From Micromonospora sp. CB01531 (lineage in GTDB: Bacteria; Actinomycetota; Actinomycetes; Mycobacteriales; Micromonosporaceae), in contig NZ_LWLS01000046.1 in assembly GCF_001905095.1 (NCBI RefSeq), positions 1 through 64,000 on the forward strand: a stretch of DNA of 64,000 bases, given 5' to 3'. The translations under genes and the position numbers were made by a program. Below are positions 22,057-30,418 of the stretch, piece by piece. The notes under the pieces are model-generated. The model saw nothing but the letters and a program-made list of their open reading frames with translations. It had not been told where the DNA came from and searched no databases. How positions within the stretch are numbered: position 1 is the stretch's first letter; the number at the start of each line of letters is the position of its first letter.

Positions 22057-22854
22057 TCACTCCAGCAGCTGCGCGCGCAGCGCGGCGACCGTCTCGTCGG
22101 TCACGCCCAACCCGTCGCGCAGGTACGCCCCGAACGAGCCGTGCGCCCGCCGGACCTCGTCGTACGCGGCATCCAGGTATTCCGGCCGCACCTCCAGCAG
22201 CGGGCGCGCGCTCGCCGGGTCCAGATTCGACCGCCCCCGGGTCATCGCCGCCAGCAGCACCTCGCGCAAGCTCTCGGTCAACTCGTTGTGCCGCAGGTAG
22301 TCGGCCCGGATCGCCGCCTCGTCCACGCCGAGCGCGGTCAGCAGCACCACCGACAGCCAGCCGGTCCGGTCCTTGCCGGCCGAGCAGTGGAACAGCAGCG
22401 GCAGGTTCGCCCCCTCGGCCGCGAGCCGCACGGCCGCCCCGAACCCGGCGCGGGCGGACTCCCCGGTGACGAACCACCGGTAGATCGCCGCCATCGCCGC
22501 CGGCATACCCTCCCGGGCCAACTGCTCGTACGCGCTCAGGTCGTGGCCGAGCAGCACGGCCGAGACGTACGTGAAGACGGGGTGAGCCGGGTCGTAGACC
22601 GGCAGGTGCACCACCCGCGGCTCACCGGCCAGGCGGTCCGGCGGGGCGACCTCCTGCTCGCTGGCGTGCCGCAGGTCCACCACGCAGGCGGGCGCCAGCT
22701 TGCCCAGCACCGGCAGGTCCTCGTCGGTGAGCCGACCCAGCGCGGCGGTACGGATCAGCCGACCCGGGCGGACCCGCCGCCCATCGGATGTCGGCAGACC
22801 GCCGAGGTCGCGCGCGTTCGGTGCGCCCACCAGTGCCCAGTCCCGTTCCGTCAT
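22057..22854 (-). CDS. Tyrosine/serine protein phosphatase (PTP-B-like)
   Basis: 265 aa. The P-loop HCSAGKDRTG (about 165-174) is the CX5R signature of the bacterial tyrosine-protein phosphatase family (PtpB/IphP-like), and the N-terminal NARDLGG motif is also typical. It probably removes phosphate from protein tyrosine/serine or phosphoinositides. No signal peptide. GGGGAGG stands 4 nt before the ATG at 22854. It is divergent from the dipeptide epimerase gene, 45 bp apart. Confidence 0.9.
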   Translation of the reverse strand: MTERDWALVGAPNARDLGGLPTSDGRRVRPGRLIRTAALGRLTDEDLPVLGKLAPACVVDLRHASEQEVAPPDRLAGEPRVVHLPVYDPAHPVFTYVSAVLLGHDLSAYEQLAREGMPAAMAAIYRWFVTGESARAGFGAAVRLAAEGANLPLLFHCSAGKDRTGWLSVVLLTALGVDEAAIRADYLRHNELTESLREVLLAAMTRGRSNLDPASARPLLEVRPEYLDAAYDEVRRAHGSFGAYLRDGLGVTDETVAALRAQLLE

Positions 22855-22886
22855 CGGCCCTCCCCAGTCGCCGGCAAACCTCCGTA

Positions 22887-22892
22887 TAGGGT
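22887..22892 (+). promoter_or_regulatory. -10 box for the leaderless epimerase gene
   Basis: TAGGGT followed by 7 nt and ATG 22900. A second TAGGGT at 24017-24022 lies just inside the following NlpC/P60 gene region and may give it a promoter of its own. Confidence 0.6.
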
Positions 22893-22899
22893 GCCGCAC

Positions 22900-23997
22900 A
22901 TGACGATCGCCGCGGTACGCACCCACCGGCTCTCCGCCCCCTTGCACACCCCGTTCGTCACCGCGCTGCGCCGCACGACCACGGTGGACACCCTGGTCGT
23001 CGAGGTCGTCGACAGCGACGGGCGGTCCGGGTTCGGCGAGGCCCCGCAGGTCTGGCAGGTCACCGGGGCGTCGATCGCCGGCGCCGAGGCGTGCGTCCGG
23101 GACCTCCTCGCCCCCACGCTGACCGGACGGGACGCCGACGACCTTCAGGCCCGCTGCGCCGAGGTGCGCCGGACGGTGGTCGGCAACGAGTCCGCCAAGG
23201 CGGCTGTCGACGTCGCCCTGCACGACCTGGCCGCGCGGCGGCTCGGCGTACCGCTGGTGCGGCTGCTCGGCGGCACCAGCCTGCGCGTCCCGACGGACGT
23301 CACGCTGGCCGCCGGCGACGCCGTGGACCTGGCCGCCGCCGCGAAGCAGCGCCGGGCCGAGGGGTTCACCGTGCTCAAGCTGAAGGTCGGCACCGACGCC
23401 CGGGGCGACCTGGACCGGGTCCGCGCGGTCCGCGCGGCGGTCGGCACCGACGTGCGCATCCGGCTGGACGCCAACCAGGGTTGGACCCCGCGCGAGGCGG
23501 TCCGGGTCATCCGGGGCATCGAGGACGCCGGACTGGACGTCGAACTGGTCGAGCAGCCGGTCCACCGGAGGGACCTGGATGGGCTGGCCTGGGTCAGCGA
23601 CCGGGTCGACCTGCCGATCCTCGCCGACGAGTCGGTCTTCGACGTCCGCGACCTGGTCGAGGTGATCCGCCGGCGGGCGGCCGACATGGTCAACGTCAAG
23701 CTGGCCAAGTGCGGCGGCCTGCACACCGCGCGGACGCTGCTCGACCTGGCCGCCGCGCACGGGATGGGCACCATCGTCGGCTCGATGATGGAGAGCCCGG
23801 TGGGCGTGGGCGCCGCGGCCAGCCTGGTCGCCGCCTACGGCACCACGGCCGTCTCCGACCTCGACGCCGCATGGTGGCTCGCCTGGTCACCGGTGGGCGG
23901 CGGAATCCGGTACGACGGCGCGAGCGTCCTGCTGCCCGACGAGCCCGGCCTCGGCATCTCGGCCATGCGTGAAGTCAATGTGCACGCCCGCAGTTGA
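22900..23997 (+). CDS. Dipeptide (L-Ala-D/L-Glu) epimerase, enolase superfamily
   Basis: 365 aa of the muconate-lactonising subgroup. The catalytic KXK motif (LKLKVG, about 161-166), metal ligands Asp (RLDANQGW), Glu (VEQPV) and Asp (ADESVF), and the second catalytic Lys (NVKLAKCGG) are all present. Dipeptide epimerases convert L-Ala-D-Glu from murein to L-Ala-L-Glu. The assignment over other members rests on the MMESPVG/DLDAAWW blocks and on the adjacent NlpC/P60 peptidase gene, an arrangement like Bacillus ykfB-ykfC. Its TGA overlaps an in-frame ATG of the next gene (TGATG). Confidence 0.86.
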   Translation: MTIAAVRTHRLSAPLHTPFVTALRRTTTVDTLVVEVVDSDGRSGFGEAPQVWQVTGASIAGAEACVRDLLAPTLTGRDADDLQARCAEVRRTVVGNESAKAAVDVALHDLAARRLGVPLVRLLGGTSLRVPTDVTLAAGDAVDLAAAAKQRRAEGFTVLKLKVGTDARGDLDRVRAVRAAVGTDVRIRLDANQGWTPREAVRVIRGIEDAGLDVELVEQPVHRRDLDGLAWVSDRVDLPILADESVFDVRDLVEVIRRRAADMVNVKLAKCGGLHTARTLLDLAAAHGMGTIVGSMMESPVGVGAAASLVAAYGTTAVSDLDAAWWLAWSPVGGGIRYDGASVLLPDEPGLGISAMREVNVHARS

Positions 23998-24041
23998 TGG
24001 CTGGTGAAATTTTTCATAGGGTCGCCGGAGAGAACCGCGAG

Positions 24042-24971
24042 GTGGGAGTGGACGTGGAGCTGCAGCCGGGCCGCGAGGCCGTCGTCCGGGTCCCGGTCGC
24101 GACCCTATGGAGCGCCCCCGAGGCCGTCCGCCCGATCGACGGTGCCGCACTCGGCGACACGCCGGACACCGCCGCCTGGGTCGCCGGCATGGACCGCGAC
24201 CAGCAGGTCGGCGAGTGCGTGCTGAGCCAGCTGCTGCTCGGCGAACGGGTGCTGGTCACCGAACTGCGCGCGGACGGTTGGGCGCAGGTCGTCGCCCTCG
24301 AACAGCCCGCCGCCAAGCTCGACCCCCGGGGCTACCCCGGCTGGCTGCCCGCCGCCCAGCTCACCGCCCCGGCAGCGACCGACGCGTCGGCGGGCCCGCT
24401 GGTGGTGGACGCCACGCTCACCGCGCTGCGCACCGCCCCGGACGGCCCAGTGGCTCTGCCCGACGTAGTCCTCGGCACCCGTCTCGCACCAGCGGGCCGG
24501 ACGGTGGACGGATGGCGGCCGGTGCACGTACCCGGCCGGGTGGACCCGCTCTGGGTGCCCGAGGCCGACGTGGTCCCGCTGCCCACCGAGCGGCCGGAGG
24601 CCAAGGAGGTGCTCGCCGTGGCGGAGCGGCTGCACGACCTCGTCTACGTCTGGGGCGGGGTCTCCAGCCACGGGATCGACTGCTCCGGTCTGGTGCACCT
24701 GGCCTGGCGGCGGTACGGGGTGACGCTGCCCCGGGACGCCGACGACCAGGCCGAGGCGACCACCCCCCTGGCGCTTGGCGAGGAGCGCCCCGGCGACCTC
24801 TACTTCTTCGCCCGGCCCGGCCGCCGGATCCACCACATCGGCATCGTGAGCAGCGAGCCGCAGGGTGAGGTCCGGCGGATGCTGCATGCCTGCTACATCC
24901 AGCGCGTGGTGATCGAGCAGCGGCTTCCCGATTACCGAGAGGCCACCCTGGTCGCGGCCCACCGCGTCTGA
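24042..24971 (+). CDS. NlpC/P60 peptidase with SH3 domains (YkfC-like)
   Basis: 309 aa from GTG 24042. Two SH3-like regions (about 1-85 and 110-185) precede the NlpC/P60 domain with catalytic Cys (GIDCSGLVHLAWRRYG) and His (IHHIGIVSS). The plan is that of gamma-D-glutamyl-L-diamino acid endopeptidases. There is no signal peptide, which fits cytoplasmic recycling of murein peptides together with the upstream epimerase. Start alternatives are ATG 23997 (overlapping the epimerase stop) and GTG 24048 or 24054; GGAGAG at 24027 favours 24042. A strong terminator follows. Confidence 0.87.
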   Translation: MGVDVELQPGREAVVRVPVATLWSAPEAVRPIDGAALGDTPDTAAWVAGMDRDQQVGECVLSQLLLGERVLVTELRADGWAQVVALEQPAAKLDPRGYPGWLPAAQLTAPAATDASAGPLVVDATLTALRTAPDGPVALPDVVLGTRLAPAGRTVDGWRPVHVPGRVDPLWVPEADVVPLPTERPEAKEVLAVAERLHDLVYVWGGVSSHGIDCSGLVHLAWRRYGVTLPRDADDQAEATTPLALGEERPGDLYFFARPGRRIHHIGIVSSEPQGEVRRMLHACYIQRVVIEQRLPDYREATLVAAHRV

Positions 24972-24983
24972 CCTCCGTACGCG

Positions 24984-25017
24984 AATGGGGCGCTCCCGAC
25001 CGCGGGAGCGCCCCATT
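24984..25017. terminator. Bidirectional intrinsic terminator
   Basis: Perfect 14-bp stem AATGGGGCGCTCCC (24984-24997) / GGGAGCGCCCCATT (25004-25017) with loop GACCGC between the convergent NlpC/P60 and TerC-family genes. Confidence 0.85.
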
Positions 25018-25036
25018 TCGCCGGGTGTGGGTCCGG

Positions 25037-26035
25037 TCAGTGTCGCGCCGCGGCCAGCTCGCGGCGCCGGTCCCGGGACGACTTGACCAGGCTGGCCGCG
25101 GTGGCGATCCCCAGGGTGCCCAGGATGACGGCCAGCGACAGCCAGATCGGGATGTGCGGGGCCCACGCCACGTGCTCGCCGTTGTTGATGAACGGCAGGT
25201 TGTTGTCGGCGAGGGCCTCCAGGACCAGCTTGACCCCGATGAAGCCAAGCACCACGGACAGGCCGTAGCTGAGGTAGATCAGCCGGTCCAGCAGCCCGCC
25301 GAGCAGGAAGTAGAGCTGCCGGAGCCCCATCAGCGCGAAGACGTTCGCGGTGAAGACCAGGTACGGCTCCTGGGTGATGCCGAAGATCGCCGGGATCGAG
25401 TCGAGCGCGAAGATCAGGTCGGTGGTGCCGATCGCGATCATCACGATCAGCATCGGGGTGAAGAGCCGCCGCCCCTTCTCGTGGGTGGTCAGCTTCGCGC
25501 CGTCGAAGTCCCGGGACAGGGGCAGCGCCTTGCGGCTCCACCGGATCAGCACGTTCTCGCTGAACTCGTCCTCGTCCGGCTCGCCCTGCCGGGCCAGGTT
25601 GATCGCCGTGTAGATCAGGAACGCGCCGAAGATGTAGAAGACCCAGGTGAACTGAGCGAGCAGGGCGGCGCCGGCGGCGATGAAGCCACCCCGCATCACC
25701 AGCGCCAGCAGGATGCCGATGAGCAGCACCTTCTGCTGGTACTGCCGGGGCACCGCGAAGCGACCCATGATGATCACGAAGACGAAGAGGTTGTCCACCG
25801 AGAGGCTGTACTCGGTGAGCCACCCGGTGTAGAACTGGCCGGCCACGCTGGGGCCGACGGCGAGCCACAGCCCCACGCCGAAGAGCAGGGCCAGCCCGAC
25901 GTAGAAGCCGACCCAGATGCTCGACTCACGGACGCTGGGCTCGTGCGGGCGCCGACCGATGATGAGCAGGTCGACGAGCAGGACGGCGGTCAATGCGACG
26001 AGGGTCGCTGCCCACACCCATCCGGACACGTTCAA
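25037..26035 (-). CDS. TerC/Alx family integral membrane protein
   Basis: 332 aa, about nine hydrophobic helices. Family motifs with acidic intramembrane residues are present: TEYSLSVDNLFVFVIIMG and GTTDLIFALDSIPAIFG, plus LALVMRGGFI. TerC/Alx members export Mn2+ or protect secreted metalloenzymes. The TTG at 26035 is chosen because GGAGG lies 7 nt upstream; a GTG two codons later is the alternative. The leader carries a candidate yybP-ykoY Mn2+ riboswitch, the usual partner of alx/terC genes, supporting a manganese role. Confidence 0.92.
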   Translation of the reverse strand: MNVSGWVWAATLVALTAVLLVDLLIIGRRPHEPSVRESSIWVGFYVGLALLFGVGLWLAVGPSVAGQFYTGWLTEYSLSVDNLFVFVIIMGRFAVPRQYQQKVLLIGILLALVMRGGFIAAGAALLAQFTWVFYIFGAFLIYTAINLARQGEPDEDEFSENVLIRWSRKALPLSRDFDGAKLTTHEKGRRLFTPMLIVMIAIGTTDLIFALDSIPAIFGITQEPYLVFTANVFALMGLRQLYFLLGGLLDRLIYLSYGLSVVLGFIGVKLVLEALADNNLPFINNGEHVAWAPHIPIWLSLAVILGTLGIATAASLVKSSRDRRRELAAARH

Positions 26036-26121
26036 GATCCAACCTCCGGCAGACACACAACGTCGGCCACACCGTACGCCCCATGAGGGGCCAAGGTGCG
26101 TCGACGCTGACTCTGGTGACT

Positions 26122-26251
26122 GTCGGAGGTCTCTTCCGCCACCGACCGGGGGTGCCGGGTCGCTGACCAACAGAGCCGGGTCGTGCCACCGGGGGGCCGG
26201 CGCTCTTCCGTGCTGACGACTCCATTGCGGGGGAATACTCCCCTCCTCGGG
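26122..26251 (-). promoter_or_regulatory. Candidate yybP-ykoY (Mn2+) riboswitch
   Basis: Read on the minus strand, the leader of the TerC-family gene starts with GAGGAGGGGAGTATTCCCCC (26248 down to 26229), continues through GTCGTCAGCACGG, CCGGCCCCCCGG, GTTGGTCAGCG and GGTCGGTGG, and closes with GAAGAGACCTCCGAC near 26124-26138. GGGGAGUA at the 5' side and an AGACC at the 3' side closing P1 (GAGG with CCTC) are hallmarks of yybP-ykoY. It ends about 87 nt before the TTG start. No covariance search was possible. Confidence 0.7.
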
Positions 26252-26540
26252 CGCCATTGTTCACCATCAAGGCGGCTCGGCGCATCTCCGGGCGCCCGGA
26301 TTGATGAGAGAATTAGGTCACGCCGCGAGGTGGATCTCCTCCGCCAGGGCTTCCTAAGAGGAGCTAGGTGAACCGCCCCGTGGTCGGCAGCAGGGCCGGC
26401 GATACGGCGGCATCCCGGCGATGTAACACCGCCAGGTCGGCGAGATGGAGCCGACTGTCGGGAGGCGCCCGGCCGATGGTGTGGCGGCCGGACCAGCCCC
26501 GGGGCGGACGGGTCGGCGGCCGGCGTGCGAGGCTTCGGGC
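26252..26540. other. Intergenic region upstream of the riboswitch and the monooxygenase gene
   Basis: It must contain the promoter for the TerC leader (minus) and for the monooxygenase gene (plus). It includes an AT-richer stretch around 26300-26320. I could not place promoters with confidence. A small GTG frame near 26368 has AGGAG upstream but no coding character. Confidence 0.4.
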
Positions 26541-26855
26541 ATGGTTCTTGAGGTCGCGCTGATCGACGTGACACCCGGGCAAGAGGACGCCTTCGCCGCC
26601 GCCTACGCACAGGCGTACCCCCTCCTCAGCGGCACTGAGGGCTGCCGCTCGGTGCGGATGACCCGGGGCGTGGAGTCGCCGTCCCGGTTCGTGCTGCTGG
26701 TGGAGTGGGACTCGGTCGAGGCGCACGACGTCAACTTCCGGCAGAGCGAGCGGTTCCCGCAGTGGCGGGCGCTGATCGGTCCGCACTTCGCGAACCCGCC
26801 GCTGGTCGAGCACTTCGTGGACGTGCCGGCCGGACCTGTCACACCCCTCGCATAG
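26541..26855 (+). CDS. Antibiotic biosynthesis monooxygenase (ABM) domain protein
   Basis: 104 aa, one dimeric alpha-beta barrel ABM domain. It starts MVLEVALIDVTPGQEDAF and has FVLLVEWDSVEAHDVNFRQS followed by FPQWRALIGPHF, as in small cofactor-free monooxygenases and their paralogues. The name does not prove a role in antibiotic synthesis; no biosynthetic genes are nearby. The ATG at 26541 lacks a clear Shine-Dalgarno. It converges on the XRE gene. Confidence 0.85.
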   Translation: MVLEVALIDVTPGQEDAFAAAYAQAYPLLSGTEGCRSVRMTRGVESPSRFVLLVEWDSVEAHDVNFRQSERFPQWRALIGPHFANPPLVEHFVDVPAGPVTPLA

Positions 26856-26980
26856 CCTGCGGGCAACGCGCCAGCCACCGGTCCCGACGGGCATCGGGGG
26901 CGCCGGGCCCGGTGGCGGCGCGGGCTTCGCTCCAGCCAGCCGAGCCCGATTGATCAACTTCCGGCGCTGGGGCGCCGCCT

Positions 26981-27895
26981 TCAGTGCAGTTCGGGGACCG
27001 AGGCGTCGCGGGGCTCGCGGGGCCGCGGCACGTGCACCGGGCCGAGCCGCCGGGCCAGCAGCTCGACCGTCTCCTCCTCGGGCAGCGCCGCCGCCAGCAG
27101 CCGGTCGACCAGCCGCTCGTAGCGGGCGATGTCCGCCTCGCCGACCAGCCGCAGGTCGGTGGTGAGGGTCTCCACCAGTACCGTGCGGGGGTCGGCCGGG
27201 TCAGGGTACGCGTAGTAGGAGAAGGCAGTCAGCGGGCGGACGCCGCCTTCCGGGGCGGCGTCGCTCGGCACCACCCGGATGGTGATGTGCGGCCACTCGG
27301 CGAGGGCGATCAGGTGCCGCAACTGGTCCCGCCAGACGTCGGCCGGCGTGCCACCCGGCTCGCAGACCCGCTCGTCGACCAGCGCCGTGTAGTGCGGCGG
27401 ATCCGGGCGGCGCAGCACCTCCTGGCGCACCGTCCGGCCCCGTACGTCGGACTCCACGTCCACGTCGTCGCCGAGCAGCGCCCCGGCGCTCACCCGCAGG
27501 CGGGCGTACGCCGGGGTCTGCAGCAGCCCGGGCACGAGGGCCGGCTGGTACTCCACGATGCGGGCGGCACCCGCCTCCAGTTCGGCGTACGCCCGCTGCC
27601 GCTCGCCCATCTCGCCCAGGGCCTTCGACAGACCCCGCCCGGTGGCGGCGTCCCGGGCGATGACGATCAGCTCGTTGCGCTGGTCGGCAGGCACCTGGTA
27701 GGCGTCGAGCAGGTCGAGCACATCGGCCAGGTCCGGCCGGCTCTGGCCCAGCTCGATGCGGGACAGCTTCGAGGTGGACGCCCACCCGAGCCGGACACAG
27801 ACCTGCTCCAGGGTGAGCGCCTCCCGGCGACGCAGCCGGCGCAGCTCCGCGCCGAGGCGCACCCGCCGGACGACAGGACTTGCTGACAGCCGCAT
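26981..27895 (-). CDS. XRE-family regulator with C-terminal DUF5753
   Basis: 304 aa. The N-terminal helix-turn-helix (LGAELRRLRRREALTLEQVC...SKLSRIELGQSRP, about 15-55) is followed by the DUF5753 effector-like region (YQPALVPGLLQTPAYARL; RQEVLRRPDPPHYTALVDE). Such regulators are abundant in actinomycetes, usually beside a small DUF397 gene; no DUF397 partner is seen here. GGGGAGG stands 5 nt before the ATG. The promoter contains a perfect palindrome next to a TACTCT -10 box, so autoregulation is likely. Confidence 0.92.
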   Translation of the reverse strand: MRLSASPVVRRVRLGAELRRLRRREALTLEQVCVRLGWASTSKLSRIELGQSRPDLADVLDLLDAYQVPADQRNELIVIARDAATGRGLSKALGEMGERQRAYAELEAGAARIVEYQPALVPGLLQTPAYARLRVSAGALLGDDVDVESDVRGRTVRQEVLRRPDPPHYTALVDERVCEPGGTPADVWRDQLRHLIALAEWPHITIRVVPSDAAPEGGVRPLTAFSYYAYPDPADPRTVLVETLTTDLRLVGEADIARYERLVDRLLAAALPEEETVELLARRLGPVHVPRPREPRDASVPELH

Positions 27896-27924
27896 ACCAG
27901 CCTCCCCACCGTGGGAGAGTACGC

Positions 27925-27945
27925 ATTGCCGTCACTCACGGCAAT
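27925..27945. promoter_or_regulatory. Palindromic operator in the XRE gene promoter
   Basis: ATTGCCGT-CACTC-ACGGCAAT is a perfect 8-bp inverted repeat. On the minus strand it lies directly upstream of TACTCT (27917-27922), a -10 candidate, so a bound regulator would block the promoter. A second small palindrome (CCCACCGTGGG) lies between the -10 and the start codon. Confidence 0.75.
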
Positions 27946-28013
27946 ACCTCACTCGCGCAGTGCAACCGGCCCGGAGTCCGTCCCGGGCGCACGTCCACCG
28001 CCGCCCGGCCCGC

Positions 28014-30122
28014 TCACTTCACGCCGGCCGCGTCCATCCCGCGCAGTTCCTTCTTGAGGTCGGCCACCTCGTCCCGGATCCGGGCCGCCAGCTCGAACTG
28101 CAACTCCCGCGCGGCGGCGAGCATCTGGTCGTTGAGCTCCTGGATGAGGTTGGCCAGGTCAGCCCGGGCCATGCCCTCCCGGGACGGGGTGGCGGCACCG
28201 CCCCGGCCGCGGCTACGGGTCTCCTTGACCGGGGCCTTGCCCCGGGACAGTTGCCGGACCGCCCCGCCGACGCGGGTGTTCTCGGTGTCCTCCGCCTCGC
28301 GGTAGATGTCGTCGAGGATGTCGTGGATCTTCTTGCGCAGCGGCTCGGGGCTGATCCCGTGCGCCTCGTTGTGCGCGATCTGCTTGGCCCGGCGCCGGTC
28401 GGTCTCCTCGATCGCGTCCGCCATCGACGGAGTGATCTTGTCGGCGTACATGTGGACCTGGCCGGACACGTTACGCGCCGCCCGGCCGATGGTCTGGATG
28501 AGCGACCGGCCGCTGCGCAGGAAGCCCTCCTTGTCGGCGTCGAGGATCGCCACCAGGGACACCTCGGGCAGGTCGAGGCCCTCCCGGAGCAGGTTGATGC
28601 CGACCAGCACGTCGTACTCGCCCTTGCGCAGCTCGCGCAGCAGCTCCACCCGGCGCAGCGTGTCGACCTCCGAGTGCAGGTAGCGCACCCGGATGCCGTT
28701 CTCCAGGAGATAGTCCGACAGGTCCTCGGCCATCTTCTTGGTCAGGGTGGTGACCAGGACCCGCTCGTCCCGCTCGGTCCGCAGCTTGATCTCGTGCATC
28801 AGGTCGTCGATCTGCCCCTTGGTGGGCTTCACCACCACCTCGGGGTCGATCAGGCCGGTAGGGCGGATCACCTGCTCGACGAACTCGCCCTGCGCCTGCT
28901 CCAACTCCCACGGGCCCGGGGTGGCGGAGAGGAACACCATCTGGCCGACCCGCTCCAGGTATTCGTCGAAGCGCAGCGGCCGGTTGTCTGCCGCGCTGGG
29001 CAGCCGGAAGCCGTGGTCGATCAGCATCCGCTTGCGGGAGGCGTCGCCCTCGTACATGCCGCCGATCTGCGGGATGGTCACGTGCGACTCGTCCACCACG
29101 GTGAGGAAGTCGTCGGGGAAGTAGTCGAGCAGGCAGTGCGGCGGGCTGCCGGGCAACCGGCCGTCGATGTGCATGGAGTAGTTCTCGATGCCGGAGCAGA
29201 AGCCGACCTGCCGCATCATCTCGATGTCGTAGGTGGTGCGCATCCGCAGCCGCTGCGCCTCCAGCAGCTTGCCCTGCCGCTCCAGCTCGGCCAGCCGCTC
29301 GCCCAGCTCGGTCTCGATGTCGCGGATCGCCCGCTCCATCCGCTCCGGCCCTGCCGCGTAGTGCGTGGCCGGAAAGATCATCAACTGGTCGACCTCGCGA
29401 ACCACGTCCCCCGTGAGCGGGTTGAGGTAGTAGAGCTTCTCGATCTCGTCGCCGAACAGCTCGATCCGGACGGCCAGTTCCTCGTAGGCCGGGATGATCT
29501 CCAGCGTGTCCCCGCGGACCCGGAAGGTGCCCCGCTGGAACGCCATGTCGTTGCGGGTGTACTGGATGTCGACCAGCCGGCGCAGCAACTGGTCACGGTC
29601 CAGCTCCTGGCCGACGGCCGCCCGGACCGCGCGGTCCAGGTATTCCTCCGGGGTGCCCAGACCGTAGATCGCCGAGACGGTCGCCACCACGATGACGTCC
29701 CGGCGGGTGAGCAGCGACATGGTCGCCGAGTGGCGCAACCGCTCGACCTCCTCGTTGATCGAGGAGTCCTTCTCGATGTAGGTGTCGGTCTGCGGGATGT
29801 ACGCCTCGGGCTGGTAGTAGTCGTAGTAGGAGACGAAGTATTCCACCGCGTTGTGCGGGAGCAGCTCGCTGAACTCCTTGGCGAGCTGGGCGGCGAGGGT
29901 CTTGTTGGGGGCGAGCACCAGGGTCGGCCGCTGCAGCCGCTCGACCAGCCACGCCGTGGTGGCGCTCTTGCCGGTGCCGGTCGCGCCGAGCAGCACCGTG
30001 TTACGGTCGCCACGCCGCACGCGACGCTCAAGCTCGTCGATGGCTGCCGGCTGGTCGCCGGCCGGCTGGAACTCGCTCACGACCTGGAAGCGGCCGTCGA
30101 GCCGGGGAATGTCGAGCGCCAT
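28014..30122 (-). CDS. uvrB: Excinuclease ABC subunit B (UvrB)
   Basis: 702 aa, full length. The helicase-like subunit that verifies damage and recruits UvrC. Seen: Walker [14 protein letters not shown] (about 45-57), the DNA-clamping beta-hairpin with [20 protein letters not shown], the DESH Walker B, helicase motifs V-VI ([13 protein letters not shown]), and a C-terminal UVR domain ([22 protein letters not shown]) that contacts UvrC. The ATG at 30122 follows a TACCGT box by 7 nt, a leaderless start. No SOS box is visible. Confidence 0.98.
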   Translation of the reverse strand: MALDIPRLDGRFQVVSEFQPAGDQPAAIDELERRVRRGDRNTVLLGATGTGKSATTAWLVERLQRPTLVLAPNKTLAAQLAKEFSELLPHNAVEYFVSYYDYYQPEAYIPQTDTYIEKDSSINEEVERLRHSATMSLLTRRDVIVVATVSAIYGLGTPEEYLDRAVRAAVGQELDRDQLLRRLVDIQYTRNDMAFQRGTFRVRGDTLEIIPAYEELAVRIELFGDEIEKLYYLNPLTGDVVREVDQLMIFPATHYAAGPERMERAIRDIETELGERLAELERQGKLLEAQRLRMRTTYDIEMMRQVGFCSGIENYSMHIDGRLPGSPPHCLLDYFPDDFLTVVDESHVTIPQIGGMYEGDASRKRMLIDHGFRLPSAADNRPLRFDEYLERVGQMVFLSATPGPWELEQAQGEFVEQVIRPTGLIDPEVVVKPTKGQIDDLMHEIKLRTERDERVLVTTLTKKMAEDLSDYLLENGIRVRYLHSEVDTLRRVELLRELRKGEYDVLVGINLLREGLDLPEVSLVAILDADKEGFLRSGRSLIQTIGRAARNVSGQVHMYADKITPSMADAIEETDRRRAKQIAHNEAHGISPEPLRKKIHDILDDIYREAEDTENTRVGGAVRQLSRGKAPVKETRSRGRGGAATPSREGMARADLANLIQELNDQMLAAARELQFELAARIRDEVADLKKELRGMDAAGVK

Positions 30123-30129
30123 GACCCCA

Positions 30130-30135
30130 ACGGTA
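30130..30135 (-). promoter_or_regulatory. -10 box for leaderless uvrB
   Basis: TACCGT on the minus strand, 7 nt before the uvrB ATG. It supports 30122 as start rather than longer in-frame extensions. Confidence 0.55.
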
Positions 30136-30418
30136 CGCCCGCGGTCCGACACTTCGGGCCGACCACGGACCGTCCGTGATTGGCTTCGATATTCCCATTG
30201 TGTGCCCCAGCACACCCGACTACCCTCGTACCGTAGGCCGCTCGCGGCGGCCGACCGGGCCCGGTGGCCGCCCGTCAAGGGCGCGGCCGCCCCCGGCACA
30301 GGGTCGCAGCACCCGGGACGACCGGCGTGCGCACCCAGGTGGTCGCGCTGGAGGCGCTGACCGGCCGCCGCGAGCGCCCCTGCTCGTCACCCGATCCCGA
30401 CAGCCGCGTTGTCCACTC

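Noticed and set aside
26368..26562. Small GTG-initiated ORF with AGGAG upstream
   Set aside because: Arg/Gly-rich shadow-like composition, no homology feel, overlaps the monooxygenase start region in another frame.
30176..30418. N-terminal extension of the proline-rich membrane protein to GTG 30176
   Set aside because: The segment overlaps the uvrB promoter region and lacks the Pro/Thr bias of the following part; GTG 30419 or later is more plausible.
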